8,640 nucleotides of DNA from the NCBI GenBank assembly GCA_965656035.1, contig CBFHIO010000042.1, positions 1 through 8,640 on the forward strand, read 5' to 3'. The position numbers and the translations under genes are program-made. This DNA comes from SCGC-AAA076-P13 sp965656035 (GTDB taxonomy: Bacteria > Pseudomonadota > Gammaproteobacteria > Magnimaribacterales > D2472). The notes beneath the pieces were generated by a model. The model ran no database searches, was not told where the DNA came from, and saw nothing but the letters and a program-made list of their open reading frames with translations. Shown piece after piece: positions 6,063 through 8,640 of this stretch; the stretch's first letter is position 1, and each line of letters opens with the position of its first letter.

Positions 6063-8246
6063 TTAGTAAGTTAAATTAAATTTAATTCCATAGTTTCTTC
6101 CAGGGAGAGGAACCTTGTTCTTAACAAAGGAAGAATGATTTCTTGCAACTTCATCTAGAAGATTTCTTCCGAATAGCGAAACTTTAAGTTTACTTTTTTC
6201 ACTTAAATTAAATGTCTTAGTCAGCCTTGTGTCCAGCATTTGATATCCAGCAGTAGTTGTTTCGCCTTCACCAACATCATTTTGTTTTTTTACGTCTTTT
6301 AAATGTAACTTAAAGACTATGTCATCTTGAGTATATGAAAGTGAGTAAACATTTCTTGCAGGATTTATTCTTGGTACGTTATGACCATCAGTAAATTGAG
6401 CATTTACAACATCTCTACCAAAAGATAATGTCATTTCACCAGCACCCAAATCGTAGGTTCTTCCAAATTCGATTTCATATCCATCAAACTCAGCATCTTC
6501 TTGAACATAATTAGCATGAATGAGGTTGCCATGACCATGGTCGTTTCCATGATCATCATCGTCATGATGCTCATCTTCATCTTCATGATGCTCTTCATCA
6601 TTATGCTCATCCTCATGACCTTCGTCTTCATCAATTAGAGCAATATAGTTATCTACATCATTAATAAAGAAGCTTGCATATGCAAAATATTCTCCGTTAT
6701 CAAAATTTAATGAAATATCAAAATTATTTGAAGTTTCAGAAGTTAGAGTAGGATCTCCTACTTCAAATCTACCTGTAGCCATATGAGGACCGTTCATAAA
6801 TAATTCAATTACAGATGGCAGCCTCTCTACGCTAGAATAGCCGAGGTTTAACTCTAATGTATCAGAAAGATCTCTGCCAATACTGACAGCAAAGCTTGAA
6901 ACATCATCATCTAGAGTAAAATTATCTACATCGCCATGATCTTCATCAGTAACACTTCCAGTTCTTGTAACTTGATCTAATCTAATTCCCAAATCTACAT
7001 GAAACATATCAAAGTCTTGACCTACAAAATAACCAAGTGTTAGCACTTCATTGTTTGCGGGATTCATGAATGCCTCTTCTCCAACTATTGAAGAATCTTC
7101 ATCAACATAATTAAATGATAATTTTTGAGTTCTTATGTCAGTTGAGATATCAAAAATCGTACCATATTCAGTGGCATTGTTAGCAAGAACTGTTGGAGCA
7201 TGTTCTTCATGTTCCTCTTCGCCTTCATGTTCATCATGTCCCTCTTCTTCGGCATGCGCTTCAGTTAAGGTGTAGTCAGTATCTCTATATGTATAGTCAA
7301 TTTTGTTAACTAAATTGCCATTAAGATTATAGGAACCTTCTATAGTAAAGCTTTTAGAATCTGTTGTTGAGAAAATTCTTTCCTCACCATGCTCATCTCC
7401 ATGTTCGTCACCATGATCGTCACCATGGAAAGGGATTCCATATAAACTTTCAAGGTAGTCTAATGAAACACCAACATAACCCCAGTTACCTGCTCTTGAA
7501 ATACCAAATTTAGTAGTCTCTACAGCAAAGTCAGAATTATTAACAAATCCCAGATCTTCTTCATGCCCATCTTCGTCGTGATGATCTTCATTGCCATGAT
7601 CATCGCGTTCTTCCTCTTCATGCATTAGCGCACCATTGGGAATATCATAATTTCCAAATTCAGCATTTTTATAACCAACATTGACGTTAAAGCCATTGAA
7701 ATTATTTTTAAAGTTAATGAATTCAGATGAACCATCATTCACCGATTGAGTTTCATAACCAACTTTCAATTCAGGAAGCTCGTAGTTCATTGCTGTGATG
7801 TAGTCATCTACAACATTAATGATTCCACCAATAGTTCCATTGGCATAGAGTAATGATGATGGACCCTTAACAATTTCTATTTGTTCAATATCATTAAGAT
7901 CAACATCATTTAAATGATCGGCGCCAAGACCAGATACATCTCTATTGACCATTCCATTTTTTAGAATTTTTACTCTAGGTCCTGACATGCCTCTAATTAT
8001 TGGCTGTCCAACAGCCGCACCATAATCTGCAATAGAAACTCCAAGATAGCTATCAATAGAATCTCCTAGGCTTGTTGTTGCATCATCGATAATCTCATCG
8101 CCGTCTATAACGTACAATGGATTTGTAATTTCGGTTGTGTCTATCAAAGCAGACGTGACCACGACAATTTCTTCAATATCTTGTGAAGCGATTTCGTTTA
8201 TGTGTATAGCACCTGATATTATTAATGTGCTTAAAAGTTTTTTCAT
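6063..8246 (-). CDS. znuD: ZnuD-like TonB-dependent zinc receptor with His/Asp/Glu-rich loops
   Basis: This 727-residue outer-membrane receptor probably binds Zn2+ at the cell surface and imports it using TonB energy. A signal peptide (about 1-21) is followed by a TonB-box-like EEIVVVTSA (25-33). The plug contains RGMSGPRVKILKNG (85-98), GLGADHLNDVD (106-116) and IEIVKGPSSLLYANGTIGG (123-141), closely resembling the plug of Neisseria ZnuD. The barrel ends PLPGRNYGIKFNLTY with a terminal aromatic. Four insertions rich in His and acidic residues lie at about 208-231, 274-289, 330-349 and 539-574, with 5, 4, 5 and 9 histidines; such tracts are typical of ZnuD-type zinc receptors. The start is supported by a strong AAGGAG 5 bases upstream. 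Neighbours are a small exported His/Cys protein and a MerC-family protein. Zur control is expected from the family, but I found no convincing operator. Nickel or cobalt remains a possible substrate. Confidence 0.88.
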   Translation of the reverse strand: MKKLLSTLIISGAIHINEIASQDIEEIVVVTSALIDTTEITNPLYVIDGDEIIDDATTSLGDSIDSYLGVSIADYGAAVGQPIIRGMSGPRVKILKNGMVNRDVSGLGADHLNDVDLNDIEQIEIVKGPSSLLYANGTIGGIINVVDDYITAMNYELPELKVGYETQSVNDGSSEFINFKNNFNGFNVNVGYKNAEFGNYDIPNGALMHEEEERDDHGNEDHHDEDGHEEDLGFVNNSDFAVETTKFGISRAGNWGYVGVSLDYLESLYGIPFHGDDHGDEHGDEHGEERIFSTTDSKSFTIEGSYNLNGNLVNKIDYTYRDTDYTLTEAHAEEEGHDEHEGEEEHEEHAPTVLANNATEYGTIFDISTDIRTQKLSFNYVDEDSSIVGEEAFMNPANNEVLTLGYFVGQDFDMFHVDLGIRLDQVTRTGSVTDEDHGDVDNFTLDDDVSSFAVSIGRDLSDTLELNLGYSSVERLPSVIELFMNGPHMATGRFEVGDPTLTSETSNNFDISLNFDNGEYFAYASFFINDVDNYIALIDEDEGHEDEHNDEEHHEDEDEHHDDDDHGNDHGHGNLIHANYVQEDAEFDGYEIEFGRTYDLGAGEMTLSFGRDVVNAQFTDGHNVPRINPARNVYSLSYTQDDIVFKLHLKDVKKQNDVGEGETTTAGYQMLDTRLTKTFNLSEKSKLKVSLFGRNLLDEVARNHSSFVKNKVPLPGRNYGIKFNLTY
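7380..7427 (-). repeat. 12-bp tandem repeat, four units, encoding His-Gly-Asp-[Asp/Glu]
   Basis: On the minus strand, four consecutive 12-base units begin with CAT at 7427, 7415, 7403 and 7391. They encode HGDD, HGDE, HGDE and HGEE (residues 274-289 of the zinc receptor). The units differ mainly at third codon positions, so the repeat is older than a fresh slippage event. The period is a multiple of three, so gain or loss of a unit would change loop length without shifting the frame. Confidence 0.85.
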
Positions 8247-8251
8247 AAGAA

Positions 8252-8257
8252 CTCCTT
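8252..8257 (-). promoter_or_regulatory. Strong Shine-Dalgarno site of the zinc receptor gene
   Basis: The minus strand reads AAGGAG, then TTCTT, then ATG: a near-perfect Shine-Dalgarno core 5 bases before the receptor start. It fixes that start codon and is much stronger than anything in front of the other genes here, suggesting high translation of the receptor relative to its neighbours. Confidence 0.85.
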
Positions 8258-8287
8258 AAAAAAATAAAAATTTAAAATCTAAAAAAT

Positions 8288-8566
8288 TTATTTTTTTGGT
8301 GGAGCTCGTGATTGATAGTTGCTTGTATTTTTTAAAGAAGAATTATCAGGGCACAACTCTTCAACAAAAGAAATTTGGATTAATTCGTTGATTTCCGATT
8401 CTATATTTTGAAAATCAAAAGTCTTGTTTTCGCATAGTTGACACTCAACAATAGACTTAGATTCATGTTCATCAATATGATCGTGAATTAAAAGATCTGC
8501 AGAAAGAGACGCAATGAAAAATATTCCAAAAAATAAAATTAGTTTTGATTTAATGTATTTATTCAT
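8288..8566 (-). CDS. Small exported His/Cys protein upstream of the zinc receptor
   Basis: I do not recognise a named family for this 92-residue protein. It has a clear N-terminal export signal (MNKYIKSK followed by the hydrophobic LILFFGIFFIASLSA, cleavage likely near residue 23). Directly after the predicted cleavage site is an HDHIDEHE patch (His28, His30, His34, with Asp29, Asp32, Glu33 and Glu35). Then come a CQLC pair (Cys42, Cys45), a third Cys at 72, and a C-terminal SRAPPKK. Apart from the signal there is no membrane segment, so a soluble periplasmic protein is expected. The ligands and the position 41 bases ahead of the ZnuD-like receptor suggest a periplasmic metal-binding partner, either a chaperone passing zinc on or a sensor. 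Only 5 bases separate it from the end of the upstream frame, and it has no clear Shine-Dalgarno sequence. That it is coding is well supported; the function is inferred from context. Confidence 0.75.
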   Translation of the reverse strand: MNKYIKSKLILFFGIFFIASLSADLLIHDHIDEHESKSIVECQLCENKTFDFQNIESEINELIQISFVEELCPDNSSLKNTSNYQSRAPPKK

Positions 8567-8571
8567 GCAAA

Positions 8572-8640
8572 TTAATGTTTAAGACAGACCAATCCTTTTA
8601 TGACACCTGACTTAAGATCAGCCAGTGTATCACTAGCTTG
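8572..8640 (-). CDS. 3' end of an upstream gene, possibly a zinc-type (MDR) dehydrogenase
   Basis: The frame entering at base 8640 reads 22 codons to a TAA at 8574-8572, ending LADLKSGVIKGLVCLKH. Both other minus-strand frames are interrupted by stops within the same stretch. The pattern of an amphipathic helix, then Leu-x-x-Gly-x-x-x-Gly, then a hydrophobic strand resembles the C-terminus of medium-chain dehydrogenase/quinone reductase proteins, which commonly end with a Gly-rich turn and a Val-Leu strand. The fragment is too short to prove either coding or family. If it is real, the small exported protein belongs to a longer transcription unit with a 5-base gap. If not, these 69 bases are that unit's leader. 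Confidence 0.42.
   Translation of the reverse strand, partial: QASDTLADLKSGVIKGLVCLKH

Noticed and set aside
6431..6634. 67-codon minus-strand frame rich in Met, Lys and Ile
   Set aside because: It is the out-of-frame reading of the GAT/CAT-rich acidic-His tract inside the zinc receptor gene; the composition is a by-product of that repeat.
8258..8287. Repeated AAATTTTT motifs in the AT-only gap before the zinc receptor
   Set aside because: They are explained by low-complexity A/T sequence; no dyad or promoter-like spacing stands out.
8567..8640. Possible Zur-type operator around TGATCTTAAGTCA
   Set aside because: The half-sites are only three bases, and the sequence does not resemble the known gammaproteobacterial Zur palindrome (GTTATAAC core). 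It probably lies within the end of an upstream coding frame.

Overview
This AT-rich window is coded entirely on the minus strand, so it is described here in transcription order, from high to low coordinates. The gene set points to a Gram-negative gammaproteobacterium with a small, low-GC, tightly packed genome: LpxC (lipid A), an rnr-rlmB pair and two TonB-dependent outer-membrane receptors. Packed genes, weak Shine-Dalgarno sites and many TonB receptors would fit a marine SAR86-type bacterium. That placement is inference, because the window holds no rRNA or other taxonomic marker.

Region A (8640 to 5595) is a likely zinc-acquisition cassette. It opens with the last 22 codons of an upstream gene. 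Next comes a 92-residue exported protein with an HxHxxxH patch and a CxxC pair, then a ZnuD-like receptor with four His/Asp/Glu-rich insertions, then a MerC-family four-helix inner-membrane protein. A GC-rich hairpin followed by a short T run, with terminator geometry, separates the receptor from merC, and the 3' arm of the hairpin also carries merC's only Shine-Dalgarno-like sequence. The inferred scheme is capture of a divalent metal (most likely Zn) by the receptor, handling by the small periplasmic protein, and movement across or sensing at the inner membrane by the MerC-like protein.

Region B (5539 to 2930) is one large TonB-dependent receptor of unknown substrate.

Region C (2920 to 1) is a housekeeping block: a minimal RNase R (RNB plus S1 only), RlmB (23S rRNA Gm2251 methyltransferase) and the start of lpxC, which runs off the window after 233 codons. 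The rnr-rlmB order is the usual enterobacterial one. lpxC directly after rlmB is not the classical ftsZ-lpxC location, and its ATG follows the rlmB stop codon with no gap and in the same frame.

Every gap between genes is under 65 bases. I found no tRNA, rRNA, CRISPR array, insertion sequence or convincing Zur operator. The most interesting items are the cassette with its unnamed small protein, the attenuator-like hairpin, and the domain-poor RNase R whose truncation point coincides with the receptor gene's 3' end.
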